Both the position numbers and the translations under genes were made by a program. A stretch of 42,658 bases of DNA from SAR11 cluster bacterium PRT-SC02 (GTDB taxonomy: Bacteria > Pseudomonadota > Alphaproteobacteria > Pelagibacterales > Pelagibacteraceae). The DNA is taken from assembly GCA_001321855.1 (NCBI GenBank), contig JPUP01000053.1, forward strand, positions 1 through 42,658. The letters are read 5' to 3'. Position 1 is the stretch's first letter, and every line of letters starts with the position of its first letter. This document shows positions 8,926 to 18,080 of this stretch, piece after piece. Below the pieces are notes generated by a model. The model had not been told where the DNA came from, searched no databases, and worked only from the letters and a program-made list of their open reading frames with translations.

Positions 8926-9948
8926 TTAAGTAAGCTCAATTAACCAAGAATTATTAATATTTTTTATACTTAATCCCTTCTCCTCTAGGACCTTTATAAT
9001 TTTATCTATTCTACCGTAATACTTTATTTTTAGTTTTACTTCTTTGTTAATTATTTCTTCCACTGAGAAATATTCTATCAAATCAATTTGATCTAAAATC
9101 TTCTGAACGTTCATCAGGTTGTTCAAGTTATTTATTTTTAATTTGGAGTTAAAAAAAGCGGGGGTACTAAGATCTATTAAATTCTGAGATTTTGAAATTT
9201 CTAAAATTTTATTTTTAATTTCTATGATTACTTTATTTTTAGTTACTAAATTATTTTGATTACGCTTATTTATTGAAAAATTATAATTAACTTTTTTATT
9301 TGAAACAATAGATTTAATAAAAACTTTAAATTCATTTTCTCTCTCAAAAATTAATATTAAAGCTGAATTTTTTAAGTCATAATCTTTAAGCACCTCCTCT
9401 AACTTTAAATCCTCTAAATTATCTTTGTAATTTTTTATTAATCTAATATTTTCAATATTTTCAATGGGCATCACATATTGCAATACTTCGCTATTATTTT
9501 GATTATTTAGGACCCAATTATCATAAAAAAAATTTTTATTATATATATAGATATCATCTTTAATCTGATGCACCGGCATTATAACAAAATCAAGATTAAA
9601 AAGATCACTGTAAGATACATTTTTTTTAAGAAAAAATTCATTTATTTTTTTTTTATCAAAAAATAAATTAAGTGTGGCAACATCTTTATTATTTTCTTTT
9701 TTATTTACTATTTGATAGTGTGAAATCAAATTTTTGATTTGATTACTATTAATTTTTGACACTATTCTTGAGTCTTCCTCTAAAAGCACTCGCTGTGAAA
9801 ACTTTTCGAAGGCTTTTTTAAAGCTATTTTCCAAGGTTTGTGTGTCATTTTTCTCAATTTTGATATTATTAACATTAAAGATGCTTTCGCTTGATAAAAC
9901 ATTTCCACAAAGCAAAATTAGTATTATTATATACAAATAAATTTTCAT
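8926..9948 (-). CDS. DUF2066 domain protein, exported
   Basis: A 340-residue protein with a clear signal peptide: hydrophobic residues about 3-18, then LSSES. The N-terminal portion (NIKIEKNDTQTLENSFKKAFEKFSQRVL) matches the start of DUF2066 proteins, which are periplasmic or envelope-associated and of unknown role. The rest is very Lys/Asn/Ile-rich and poorly conserved, so the assignment leans on this motif and on the position before hda and divergent from purM. Its stop lies 1 base before the hda ATG. Only 25 bp separate its start from purM. Confidence 0.75.
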   Translation of the reverse strand: MKIYLYIIILILLCGNVLSSESIFNVNNIKIEKNDTQTLENSFKKAFEKFSQRVLLEEDSRIVSKINSNQIKNLISHYQIVNKKENNKDVATLNLFFDKKKINEFFLKKNVSYSDLFNLDFVIMPVHQIKDDIYIYNKNFFYDNWVLNNQNNSEVLQYVMPIENIENIRLIKNYKDNLEDLKLEEVLKDYDLKNSALILIFERENEFKVFIKSIVSNKKVNYNFSINKRNQNNLVTKNKVIIEIKNKILEISKSQNLIDLSTPAFFNSKLKINNLNNLMNVQKILDQIDLIEYFSVEEIINKEVKLKIKYYGRIDKIIKVLEEKGLSIKNINNSWLIELT

Positions 9949-9973
9949 ATTTATTTTATAATCATTTTTATCG

Positions 9974-10996
9974 ATGGATAAAACAATAAATAGTTATAAA
10001 AAAAGTGGTGTTAATATTGATTTAGGAAATCAGTTTGTCAAACATATTTCGAAGCTTACTAAATCAAAAGGAAATAATCCCATGTTATTTTCCAAAAATA
10101 TAGGTTCATTTGGTGCAATTTATGATATCGGAAAATTAAAATATAAAAAGCCTTTAATTGTATCTAGCACTGATGGCGTAGGCACAAAGTTAGAACTAAG
10201 TAATAAGTTCAAAAAATTTGACACTATTGGGATCGATCTTGTTGCTATGTGCGTAAACGATATTATTGTTTTAGGTGCTAAACCAATTTTCTTTTTAGAT
10301 TATATGGCACTTAATAAAATTGAATTAAATAAAACTAAAAAAATTCTTAAGGGAATCATAAAAGGTTGTAAATTATCAAATTGTAGTCTCATCGGTGGTG
10401 AGACAGCTGAAATGCCTGGGGTCTATGAAAAAAATAAATTTGATTTAGCTGGCTTTAGTGTTGGTATTGTAGAAAAAAACAAAATTTTAACTTCAGAAAA
10501 AGTAAAAAATGGAGATATAATTTTAGGAATACCATCAAGTGGGATTCATTCTAATGGCTATTCATTAGTGAGAAGTATTTTAAAGAAAAAAAAAATTAAT
10601 AATAAATTAAAAAAAAATCTTCTTAAACCAACGAAGATATATGTCCCTGAAATTTTAAAGATTGTAAATAAAAATTATGTTAACGCTGCAGCTAATATCA
10701 CTGGCGGTGGAATAGTTGAAAATATAACAAGATCAGTTCCAGATAAACTTACAGTAAATATTGATTTATCAAAAATAAAAATTCATAAAATTTTTAGATG
10801 GATAAAACAATCAGGGATAACCGATAATGAAATGTTGCGAACATTTAATTGTGGAGTAGGATTTTGTTTGATAGTTAACAAGAAATACAAAAAAAAAATA
10901 CAAAGATATTTTTCAAAAGATTATAAGCCTTATACAATAGGTTATATTTCTAAAGGAAATAAGAAGTTGAGATTGTTTAATAAATTAAAATGGTGA
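9974..10996 (+). CDS. purM: Phosphoribosylformylglycinamidine cyclo-ligase (AIR synthetase)
   Basis: Catalyses ATP-dependent closure of FGAM to aminoimidazole ribonucleotide in purine synthesis. The 340-residue length is normal. Diagnostic stretches are YKKSGVNIDLGN at the N-terminus, LIVSSTDGVGTKL, MCVNDIIVLGAKPIFFLDY, LIGGETAEMPGVY and GIPSSGIHSNGYSLVR, with ITGGGIVENI in the C-terminal domain. The ATG lies 25 bp from the divergent DUF2066 gene. It overlaps purN by 7 bases, the usual purMN pairing. Confidence 0.98.
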   Translation: MDKTINSYKKSGVNIDLGNQFVKHISKLTKSKGNNPMLFSKNIGSFGAIYDIGKLKYKKPLIVSSTDGVGTKLELSNKFKKFDTIGIDLVAMCVNDIIVLGAKPIFFLDYMALNKIELNKTKKILKGIIKGCKLSNCSLIGGETAEMPGVYEKNKFDLAGFSVGIVEKNKILTSEKVKNGDIILGIPSSGIHSNGYSLVRSILKKKKINNKLKKNLLKPTKIYVPEILKIVNKNYVNAAANITGGGIVENITRSVPDKLTVNIDLSKIKIHKIFRWIKQSGITDNEMLRTFNCGVGFCLIVNKKYKKKIQRYFSKDYKPYTIGYISKGNKKLRLFNKLKW

Positions 10997-11544
10997 AGAA
11001 GAATGCATCGGTGTTTATTTCTGGGGAAGGTAGCAACCTAAGATCGCTTATTAAAAATTCAAGAGATTACACCTTCCCTGTAAAGATTAAATTAATAGTT
11101 ACAGATAATAAAAATGCCAAGGGAATTAAATATGCTAAAAAATATTCAATACCATATTTAATTTTTAAAGATTCTTTAATTTCAGAAAAAATGATTTTGA
11201 ATGAGCATTTTAAAAGAAATATATCAATAATTTGTTTAGCGGGTTTTATGAAAATCTTGAGCAGAAATTTTATAGCGAATTTTAAAAAAAAAATAGTTAA
11301 TATACATCCGTCGATTCTTCCAAAATATAAAGGTTTAAATACTTATAAGAGAGTATTGAAAAATAAAGAAAAATTTACAGGAAGTACAGTGCATTATGTA
11401 AATGAAAAATTAGATTCTGGAAAATTAATTTTAAACAAGAAATTTTTTATTGAGCCAGATGATAGTATTGAAACTCTTACAAAAAAAACAAAAAAGATTG
11501 AACATATTCTTTTTTCGAAATCATTGATAAAAGTTTTTAATTAA
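10990..11544 (+). CDS. purN: Phosphoribosylglycinamide formyltransferase
   Basis: Transfers a formyl group from 10-formyl-tetrahydrofolate to GAR in purine synthesis. It has 184 residues, slightly short for the family. FISGEGSNLRSLI is the phosphate-binding N-terminus. The catalytic Asn and His are in VNIHPSILPKYKGLNTYKR, and the catalytic Asp in NEKLDSGKLI. It starts inside the 3' end of purM. Its stop overlaps the stop of the convergent ndk by 4 bases. Confidence 0.96.
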   Translation: MVKKNASVFISGEGSNLRSLIKNSRDYTFPVKIKLIVTDNKNAKGIKYAKKYSIPYLIFKDSLISEKMILNEHFKRNISIICLAGFMKILSRNFIANFKKKIVNIHPSILPKYKGLNTYKRVLKNKEKFTGSTVHYVNEKLDSGKLILNKKFFIEPDDSIETLTKKTKKIEHILFSKSLIKVFN

Positions 11545-11951
11545 TTTTTAAAAAAAAAGTTGATTTCTTTTTTTGCATTATCTACCGAATCTGATCCGTG
11601 CACAGAGTTTTTATCAATTGACAAACCATAAAGTTTTCTAATTGTATTTGGTTCTGCGTTTTTGGGGTCCGTCGCTCCCATTATTCTTCGATTTTCTAAA
11701 ATTGCGCTTTTTCCCTCTAATATCATTACAACTATCGGTCCGGAAGAAAGATAGGAGCACAATCTATCGTAGAAAGGTTTAGATTGATGTACCTTGTAAA
11801 ATTCAGCTGCTTCATCTTTTGATAATATAATTTTTTTTGTGTTTTTTATTATTAAATTATTTCTTACAAAAATTTCTTTGATCTGTTCAACTAAATTTCT
11901 TTCAACGGCATCAGGTTTTATTATTGAAAGTGTTTGCTCAACTTTACTCAT
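11541..11951 (-). CDS. ndk: Nucleoside diphosphate kinase
   Basis: Exchanges the terminal phosphate among nucleoside di- and triphosphates through a phosphohistidine. The ATG at 11951 gives 136 residues starting MSKVEQTLSIIKPDAVERN; an in-frame TTG four codons upstream is less likely. The catalytic histidine is H118 in NSVHGSDS. The IMGATDPKNAEPNTIRKLYG stretch is diagnostic. The start overlaps the 3' end of pepA by 8 bases, so translation is probably coupled. The alphaproteobacterial neighbour holC is missing. Confidence 0.97.
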   Translation of the reverse strand: MSKVEQTLSIIKPDAVERNLVEQIKEIFVRNNLIIKNTKKIILSKDEAAEFYKVHQSKPFYDRLCSYLSSGPIVVMILEGKSAILENRRIMGATDPKNAEPNTIRKLYGLSIDKNSVHGSDSVDNAKKEINFFFKN

Positions 11952-13401
11952 AGTTTTCTTCAATCAACTGATTTAATAATCTTACACCAAATCCTGTTGC
12001 ACCACCTGAGTTTAAAGCTCCACCATATTTTGAAAATGCCATACCAGCTATATCTAGATGAGCCCAGGGTGTACCATTTAAGATAAATCTTTGTAAAAAT
12101 TGAGCTGCTGTCGTTGATCCTGCTCCACCAACATAATTGATATTTTGTACGTCGGCATTTTTGGAGTTCATAAGTTTATCATAATTTTTATGTAGTGGCA
12201 TTCTCCAGACTTTTTCCTCAACTATTTCTCCTGCATCAAAAATTTGTTTTGATAACTTATCATCATTCGAAAAAAGTCCTGCGTATTCTGATCCTAAACA
12301 AACTATAATTGCACCAGTTAAAGTCGCTAAATCAACAATAAATCTTGGTTTAAATTTTTTCTCTGTAAATGTTAAAGCATCAGCCAAAACAAGTCTTCCT
12401 TCTGCGTCAGTATTTAATACCTCTATAGTCTTGCCACTATAAGATTTGACAATATCTCCGGGTCTTTGAGCATTACCACTTACCATGTTTTCTACAAGGC
12501 CTACCACACCGACAGCATTAATTTTTGCTTTTCTTAACGCAAGGTTTTTCATTAATCCAACTACAGCAGCTGAGCCTGCCATATCATATGTCATATCCTC
12601 CATAAATTTTGCAGGTTTAAGAGAGTATCCGCCGGTATCAAAGCAAACACCTTTTCCAACGAAAGCTAATGGCTTAGAATTATTTTTTGCTCCATTCCAC
12701 TCCATAGTTACTAAGTAAGATCCTCTTATACTTCCCTGGCCTACTCCAAGTAAAGCATGCATTCCAAGTTTTTTTAATTTTTTTTCGTCATAAATATTTA
12801 TTTTCAAACCGTCTTTCTTCAAAGTTTCTAATCTTTTTGCATACTCATCAGGATGTAAAACATTACCTGGCTCAGAAACTAAATCTCTAGCAAAAAAAGT
12901 ACCCTCTTCTAAAGCTCTAAATTTTAATTGAGTAATTTTTGAGGGTTTATTTTTAATACCGATTATACTTATTGAAATAATTCTTTTTTTATTTTTTTTT
13001 TTATATTTTTTAAATTCATAAGATTTCAATTTTAGTCCGTGGAGAAAATAGCCTAAGAAATTTTCTTGTTTACTATTTATAGAATCTGAAACCAAAAAAT
13101 ACTCACTGTTTTTTCCATGATTAACACGCCCAAAAAATTCTGCCCCCAAACTTTCTATATCAGATTTCTTGATATTATTTTTTATTGAGATCAAAACTAT
13201 CTTTTTTTTTGAGCTTAACTCAAAAACAAATATATTTTTTTTTAAATCACTAGTTTTCAATAAGTCATTGATATAAGATAACTCAACATCAGAGAGATGT
13301 TTTTTTAATTTATCTGTGCTAAATTTCTCGTTAGAAAATAGGACTAAATTTGAGTTAGGCTTACTGATAGACTTATTTTTGTGATCTATTTCAATTGTCA
13401 T
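11944..13401 (-). CDS. pepA: Leucyl aminopeptidase (M17)
   Basis: A two-metal cytosolic aminopeptidase of 485 residues. The C-terminal catalytic domain is well conserved: VGKGVCFDTGGYSLKPA holds metal-binding Lys and Asp, TYDMAGSAAVVG another Asp, and NTDAEGRLVLADAL the Asp/Glu ligands and catalytic Arg. HLDIAGMAFSKYGG and TGFGVRLL close the domain. The N-terminal domain (about 1-165) is Lys-rich and divergent, as usual for M17. It leads a pepA-ndk unit and is divergent from lptF across 137 bp, the longest gene-free stretch in the window. Confidence 0.97.
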   Translation of the reverse strand: MTIEIDHKNKSISKPNSNLVLFSNEKFSTDKLKKHLSDVELSYINDLLKTSDLKKNIFVFELSSKKKIVLISIKNNIKKSDIESLGAEFFGRVNHGKNSEYFLVSDSINSKQENFLGYFLHGLKLKSYEFKKYKKKNKKRIISISIIGIKNKPSKITQLKFRALEEGTFFARDLVSEPGNVLHPDEYAKRLETLKKDGLKINIYDEKKLKKLGMHALLGVGQGSIRGSYLVTMEWNGAKNNSKPLAFVGKGVCFDTGGYSLKPAKFMEDMTYDMAGSAAVVGLMKNLALRKAKINAVGVVGLVENMVSGNAQRPGDIVKSYSGKTIEVLNTDAEGRLVLADALTFTEKKFKPRFIVDLATLTGAIIVCLGSEYAGLFSNDDKLSKQIFDAGEIVEEKVWRMPLHKNYDKLMNSKNADVQNINYVGGAGSTTAAQFLQRFILNGTPWAHLDIAGMAFSKYGGALNSGGATGFGVRLLNQLIEENYE

Positions 13402-13499
13402 AAATTTAAATTATCCTCATAGTGGTTGAATGGTATATATGTACAAATATATCATATTTCAATGAAAAACTGGTAATTCTTAAACCATAGATTGAATTT

Positions 13500-13528
13500 T
13501 TGTGATACTTGATTTATTTATATATACA
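13500..13528 (+). promoter_or_regulatory. Candidate sigma-70-type promoter for lptF
   Basis: TTGTGA at 13500-13505 and TATACA at 13523-13528 are separated by 17 bases within the pepA/lptF divergent gap. The -10 ends only 10 bases before the lptF ATG, which would leave an almost leaderless transcript. The call is therefore weak. Confidence 0.25.
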
Positions 13529-13538
13529 CATTTTTCTT

Positions 13539-14681
13539 ATGTTAAAAAACAGAATTTATAACTATTTTTTTAAAGAGGTTTTTAAGTCTTTCTTCATAAT
13601 ATTATTCGCGCTATCTATAATAGCATGGACGGCTAGAGCTGTTAATTTCTTAGATTTGATAATTGAAAATGGATACTCGGTAACATCATATTTCAAATTC
13701 ACTTTGTTATATTTGCCCAATATTGTAACAAAATTTATACCAATTTCTTTTTTAATATCTCTATTAACATCAATAATAAAATTTAAAAGACAAAATGAAT
13801 TTTCAATTCTTTGGACTTCAGGTATTAGGAAAATAAAAATAATTAATCTCTTTTTATATATCTCAATAATAGTTTTAATTTTTCAATTAATATTATCGAC
13901 TTTTATTAATCCGTTTTACCTAGACCAATCAAGAAAAATGCTGAACAAATCTGAACTTAATTCTCTAAATGCCGTAATAAAGTCGAATGATTTTATAGAT
14001 ATATTCAAAAATACGACATTTTTTGTCGGCAAAGTAAATGAAAATTTAGAAATGGAAAACTTACTAATTAGAGATGAGTCTAATGTTTTCAATAGTTTGG
14101 TAAAAGCAACTGAAAATAATTCAGATGTAACAATACTTGCTAAAAAAGGTTTATTTAAAGATGGAAAATTAATTTTAATTGATGGCTTAATACAAACTAA
14201 ATCTTCTAAGGACGAAATAGATAATCTAAATTTTTCTAAAACAGAATTATTCATAGATAATTTTAACTCAAGAACAACTCCATTACCGAAGGTAAAAGAA
14301 GTTTCTACTATTAACTTATTTAAATGTATAAATCAAAAGGAGAACCAAGATACGGAGAACTTAATATTTAATTGTAATGAACAAGCATTAAAAGATAATG
14401 CTTTGGAAAATCTATCTAGAAGAATTGGTATGCCATTCTATATTCCTTTGATTACTTTAATTTTATCTTTTTTTGTTTTATCAAACGTCAAAAATGAAAA
14501 TAATTTTATAAAAAAATATTTTTATTTTTTTATATGCTTTATAGTTCTCGTTGCAGCTGAAATTTCTGTTAGGTTTACTGGTCATTCAATAATAAATACG
14601 TATATTTATTTTTTGATGCCTCTAATACTTTGTCCTTTAGTATATCTTCTTTTAATTTTTAAACTTAGGAAATCAATATAA
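13539..14681 (+). CDS. lptF: LPS export ABC transporter permease LptF
   Basis: An inner-membrane permease that, with LptG and the ATPase LptB, extracts LPS and passes it to LptC/A/D. The ATG at 13539 (MLKNRIYNYFFKEVFKSFF) gives 380 residues; an in-frame TTG at 13509 would only add a short extension. Three hydrophobic segments lie near residues 14-34, 50-77 and 100-125. A periplasmic beta-rich region spans about 130-270, and three more membrane segments follow. EFSILWTSGIRKIKI is the cytoplasmic coupling region typical of YjgP/YjgQ proteins. Its stop overlaps the lptG start by 1 base. Confidence 0.92.
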   Translation: MLKNRIYNYFFKEVFKSFFIILFALSIIAWTARAVNFLDLIIENGYSVTSYFKFTLLYLPNIVTKFIPISFLISLLTSIIKFKRQNEFSILWTSGIRKIKIINLFLYISIIVLIFQLILSTFINPFYLDQSRKMLNKSELNSLNAVIKSNDFIDIFKNTTFFVGKVNENLEMENLLIRDESNVFNSLVKATENNSDVTILAKKGLFKDGKLILIDGLIQTKSSKDEIDNLNFSKTELFIDNFNSRTTPLPKVKEVSTINLFKCINQKENQDTENLIFNCNEQALKDNALENLSRRIGMPFYIPLITLILSFFVLSNVKNENNFIKKYFYFFICFIVLVAAEISVRFTGHSIINTYIYFLMPLILCPLVYLLLIFKLRKSI

Positions 14682-15763
14682 TGAATAAAATTCTTAATAA
14701 TTATCTTATATTCAACTATTTAAAAATTGTACTCAATACTATTTTAATATTTTTATGTTTAGGGGTTATTCTTAATTTATTTGAGGAGATAGAATTTTTT
14801 AAAAAATTTCAAATGGGGTTTAGTTTGCCAATTTTTGTTACTTTGCTTTACTTGCCAAATTTAATTTTAAAATTGGCACCGTTTCTAATTTTTATTTCAG
14901 CCATGTGGTACTTTAGATCGATTAACATTAACAAAGACTTGCTTTCACTTAAAATTTTTGGGTATTCTAACTGGAAAATAGTTTTACTTTTATCTTCATC
15001 AGCAGCAATTTTAGGAATTTTATTTCTTTTGATGCTTAGCCCGATTACTTCTTCTCTTATAAAATATTATGAAGAAATTAAAGCTGAATACTCTAGAGAT
15101 ATTGATCACTTAGTTTCTGTAAATAAAAACGGAGTTTGGATTAAAACCTCAGGAACGCCTAAAAAGATTATTACTGGAAAAAAAATTATAGCCGATCAAT
15201 TAATTGACCTTACAGTTTATGAATTAGATGATGAAAATAAAATAATTTCAAGAATTGAGTCGAAGAGAGCTGATATTGCAAATTATAATTGGATAATAGA
15301 CAAACCAATCATTTATAAGTTTAAAGGAGAGGTAAAAAAGGAGTTAAAAAATAAAATTATTTTAGAAACTGATTATAATGCTGAAAAAATCCAGTCTTTA
15401 TTAAAAAATACTGACACAATCTCGTTCTTAGATTTGATAACAGAATATAATTTATTAATTCAAAAAGGTTATAGCGAGACTACCTTAAACCATAAAATAC
15501 ACTCTTATTTAACACTTCCCTTTTTTCTTTTTTTAATGGTTATTTTAGCATCAATATTTACTCTCACTCCAGCTATAAATACTCAAAACGTAAAGTTAAG
15601 TTTCATAGCTATAATAACATGTGTGGTAACTTACTATCTAAACGATTTATCACTAGTTTTAGGAAAAACAAATAGAGTCCCTATGGTTCTTGCCATATGG
15701 ATACCTATATTATCATTGTCATTATTTTGCGGGATAGGAGTATTACAAATAAATGAAAAATAA
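14681..15763 (+). CDS. lptG: LPS export ABC transporter permease LptG
   Basis: The partner permease of LptF, 360 residues. The fold is the same: membrane segments near residues 12-32, 46-75 and 95-120, a periplasmic beta-jellyroll between, and three C-terminal membrane segments. The coupling region LLSLKIFGYSNWKIV and the periplasmic HLVSVNKNGVWIK stretch, matching the LptG pattern of a conserved W-x-K, support G over F. It overlaps lptD by 11 bases, so the three transport genes are one unit. LptB, LptA and LptC are not in the window. Confidence 0.92.
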   Translation: MNKILNNYLIFNYLKIVLNTILIFLCLGVILNLFEEIEFFKKFQMGFSLPIFVTLLYLPNLILKLAPFLIFISAMWYFRSININKDLLSLKIFGYSNWKIVLLLSSSAAILGILFLLMLSPITSSLIKYYEEIKAEYSRDIDHLVSVNKNGVWIKTSGTPKKIITGKKIIADQLIDLTVYELDDENKIISRIESKRADIANYNWIIDKPIIYKFKGEVKKELKNKIILETDYNAEKIQSLLKNTDTISFLDLITEYNLLIQKGYSETTLNHKIHSYLTLPFFLFLMVILASIFTLTPAINTQNVKLSFIAIITCVVTYYLNDLSLVLGKTNRVPMVLAIWIPILSLSLFCGIGVLQINEK

Positions 15764-18080
15764 ATATTCTTTTTTAATTTTTATTTTTTTTCTTTTTAAT
15801 AATAATGCTTTATCCGAACTAAATATAGAGGCTTTAAATATCTCAGTTAATAAGGAAAAAAATGAAGTGATGTTTAAAAATAATGTTTCTGCAAAAGATG
15901 ATTTGGGAAATACTTTTTATTCAGAAAGTGCAACTTATAATAAAAATAAAAAAACTTTTACCTCATCTGGGCAAACTGAAATAATTACGTCTCAAGGATA
16001 CAATGTAATAACTTCTAATATATTTTTCGATAATTCGGTGGGTAAAGTATCCTCTAAGGAAGTGACAACTATAATTGATACTTCCAAAAATAAAATTTAT
16101 TTACAAAGCTTTGAATATGATAGAAATAAAAATTTATTTTTCTCATCTGGAAAAATAAAAGTAAAAGACGTTAATGAAAATGAGTTTTTTTTCTCTGAAA
16201 TTTATATTGATGAAAATAAAAAAACAATGGTGGGATCAGATATTAAAGCTTTTATAAATGATGAAAAATTAAAATTTAATAAATTAAATGAGCCAAGAAT
16301 TTTTGCAAACAGTTTGCTTATTTCAGAAAACAAGAGTTCTGCTCATAAGGGAGTATTTACATACTGTAAAAACAGAGGTAAAGATAAATGTCCCCCGTGG
16401 TCGATACAAGCCAGTAAAATTGAACATGTGTCCTCAAAAAAAACAGTATATTACGACAATGCAGTATTAAAAATATACGATATACCTATATTTTATTATC
16501 CAAAACTATTTCATCCAGACCCAACAGTCGATAGAAGAACGGGATTCTTGATACCGTCGTTCTCAGATAATTCAAACATAGGATTTGGAGTCGGAATTCC
16601 ATATTTTTTAAATTTAGGAGCTGACAAAGATTTAACGATAACACCCAAATTTTATTTTGATGAAAATCCAGTTTTATTAGCTGAATATAGGCAAGCAAAC
16701 AAAAACTCTTTTTTTGTAGCTGATTTTGGTTTTACAGATGGATACAAAAATAAAACACAAACAAAAACAGATGGAGGGAGAGCTCACATTTTTATAAATT
16801 ACGTAAAAAGTTTCATCAATACTGAAGATGTATCCAGTAATCTAGAGCTGAATTTGCAACACGTTTCGAATAGAACATACTTTAAAATTTATGATGTAAA
16901 TACTTCACTTGTTAACAAAGATATAGATCAGCTAGAAAGTAACCTAATTTTTGATTATCAAAGCGAGGATTTATATTTTAAATCGTTATTTGGTTTATAT
17001 GAAAAGCTTAATATAAATGACAATAAAAAATATGAATATCTTCTTCCTTATCTGTCTTTAGAAAAAAATATTTTAACAGATGATAATATTGGAAATTTTG
17101 ATTTTATCTCAAATTTTAGAGTAAGAAATTATGACGTAAATAAACAAACTGAGTTTTTAGTAAATGATATTAAATGGACATCAAACAAATGGCTGTTTAA
17201 TAATTTATTTGAAAATCAATTTATTGGTGTAGTCAAAAATACTAATTATAACGCTAGAAACACATCAAATTTTAAAAATGAAGAAACTAATAATGAATTG
17301 TCAGGTGTATTAGGTTTTTATTCTTCCTTGCCTTTAGTTAAAAAACATAAATCAAACAAACAAAATTATCTTTTTACTCCAAAGTTCTTATTAAGATACG
17401 CGCCAGGTCATATGAGAAACTTAAATGAGTCAAAAAAACTAAGCTATACTGATTTATTTGAACTTGATAGAGCAAGTGAATTTGATGTGATTGAGACTGG
17501 TTTGAGCGCAACATTAGGTTTTGAATACAAAATTAATGAAATTCAAGGCTCAAAAATTGGAAGACAACAAATGTCGATTTCTATGGCGCAGATAATTCAT
17601 GAAAGTGAAGATCCTGACAGACCAGCTCCTTTAAATCAAAGATTTTCAGATATAGCAGGTAATGCATCATTTTCGCCAAATGAAAAAATAAAATTCAATT
17701 ATAATTTTTCTATCGATGAAAATTTAAGCGATATTAACCAAAATGATTTTGGGATAGATTACAAATTTGGAAACATAGGTTTTAATTTATCTTATTTAGA
17801 AGAGAAAAAACATATCGGAAATGAAGAATATATCTCCTCTGGTTTAGAAGTGCCTTTGGGAAGCGGACAATTAACTTTATCTACAAAACGAAATCTATTA
17901 TTAAATTCAGCAGAGTACTATAAGTTGAGCTATCAGTATATTAATGATTGTCTTAAAGCTGGACTTGTTTTCAGAAGAGAGTTTTATACTGATAATGACA
18001 TAGAACCAGATAATTCATTAATGTTTACTATTTCAATTATGCCTTTTGGACAAATAGACTCAATGAAATTCAAAAAATGA
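15753..18080 (+). CDS. lptD: LPS-assembly protein LptD
   Basis: The outer-membrane beta-barrel that inserts LPS in the outer leaflet. It has 775 residues with an N-terminal signal peptide (hydrophobic about 6-20). The OstA/LptA-like jellyroll spans about 24-190 (SESATYNKNKKTFTSSG and repeats of it). A cysteine pair, YCKNRGKDKCPPW, precedes the barrel; PIFYYPKLFHPDPTVDRRTG and FLIPSF mark the start of the LptD domain. One further cysteine occurs near the C-terminus (INDCLKAGL), fitting the disulfide-linked architecture of LptD. The strands after residue 270 are AT-biased in composition. It overlaps the SurA-like gene by 4 bases. Confidence 0.93.
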   Translation: MKNKYSFLIFIFFLFNNNALSELNIEALNISVNKEKNEVMFKNNVSAKDDLGNTFYSESATYNKNKKTFTSSGQTEIITSQGYNVITSNIFFDNSVGKVSSKEVTTIIDTSKNKIYLQSFEYDRNKNLFFSSGKIKVKDVNENEFFFSEIYIDENKKTMVGSDIKAFINDEKLKFNKLNEPRIFANSLLISENKSSAHKGVFTYCKNRGKDKCPPWSIQASKIEHVSSKKTVYYDNAVLKIYDIPIFYYPKLFHPDPTVDRRTGFLIPSFSDNSNIGFGVGIPYFLNLGADKDLTITPKFYFDENPVLLAEYRQANKNSFFVADFGFTDGYKNKTQTKTDGGRAHIFINYVKSFINTEDVSSNLELNLQHVSNRTYFKIYDVNTSLVNKDIDQLESNLIFDYQSEDLYFKSLFGLYEKLNINDNKKYEYLLPYLSLEKNILTDDNIGNFDFISNFRVRNYDVNKQTEFLVNDIKWTSNKWLFNNLFENQFIGVVKNTNYNARNTSNFKNEETNNELSGVLGFYSSLPLVKKHKSNKQNYLFTPKFLLRYAPGHMRNLNESKKLSYTDLFELDRASEFDVIETGLSATLGFEYKINEIQGSKIGRQQMSISMAQIIHESEDPDRPAPLNQRFSDIAGNASFSPNEKIKFNYNFSIDENLSDINQNDFGIDYKFGNIGFNLSYLEEKKHIGNEEYISSGLEVPLGSGQLTLSTKRNLLLNSAEYYKLSYQYINDCLKAGLVFRREFYTDNDIEPDNSLMFTISIMPFGQIDSMKFKK

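Noticed and set aside
13509-13538. TTG at 13509 as lptF start.
   Set aside because: The ATG at 13539 begins at the family-typical N-terminus; the upstream codons add only an atypical hydrophobic stretch overlapping the promoter candidate.
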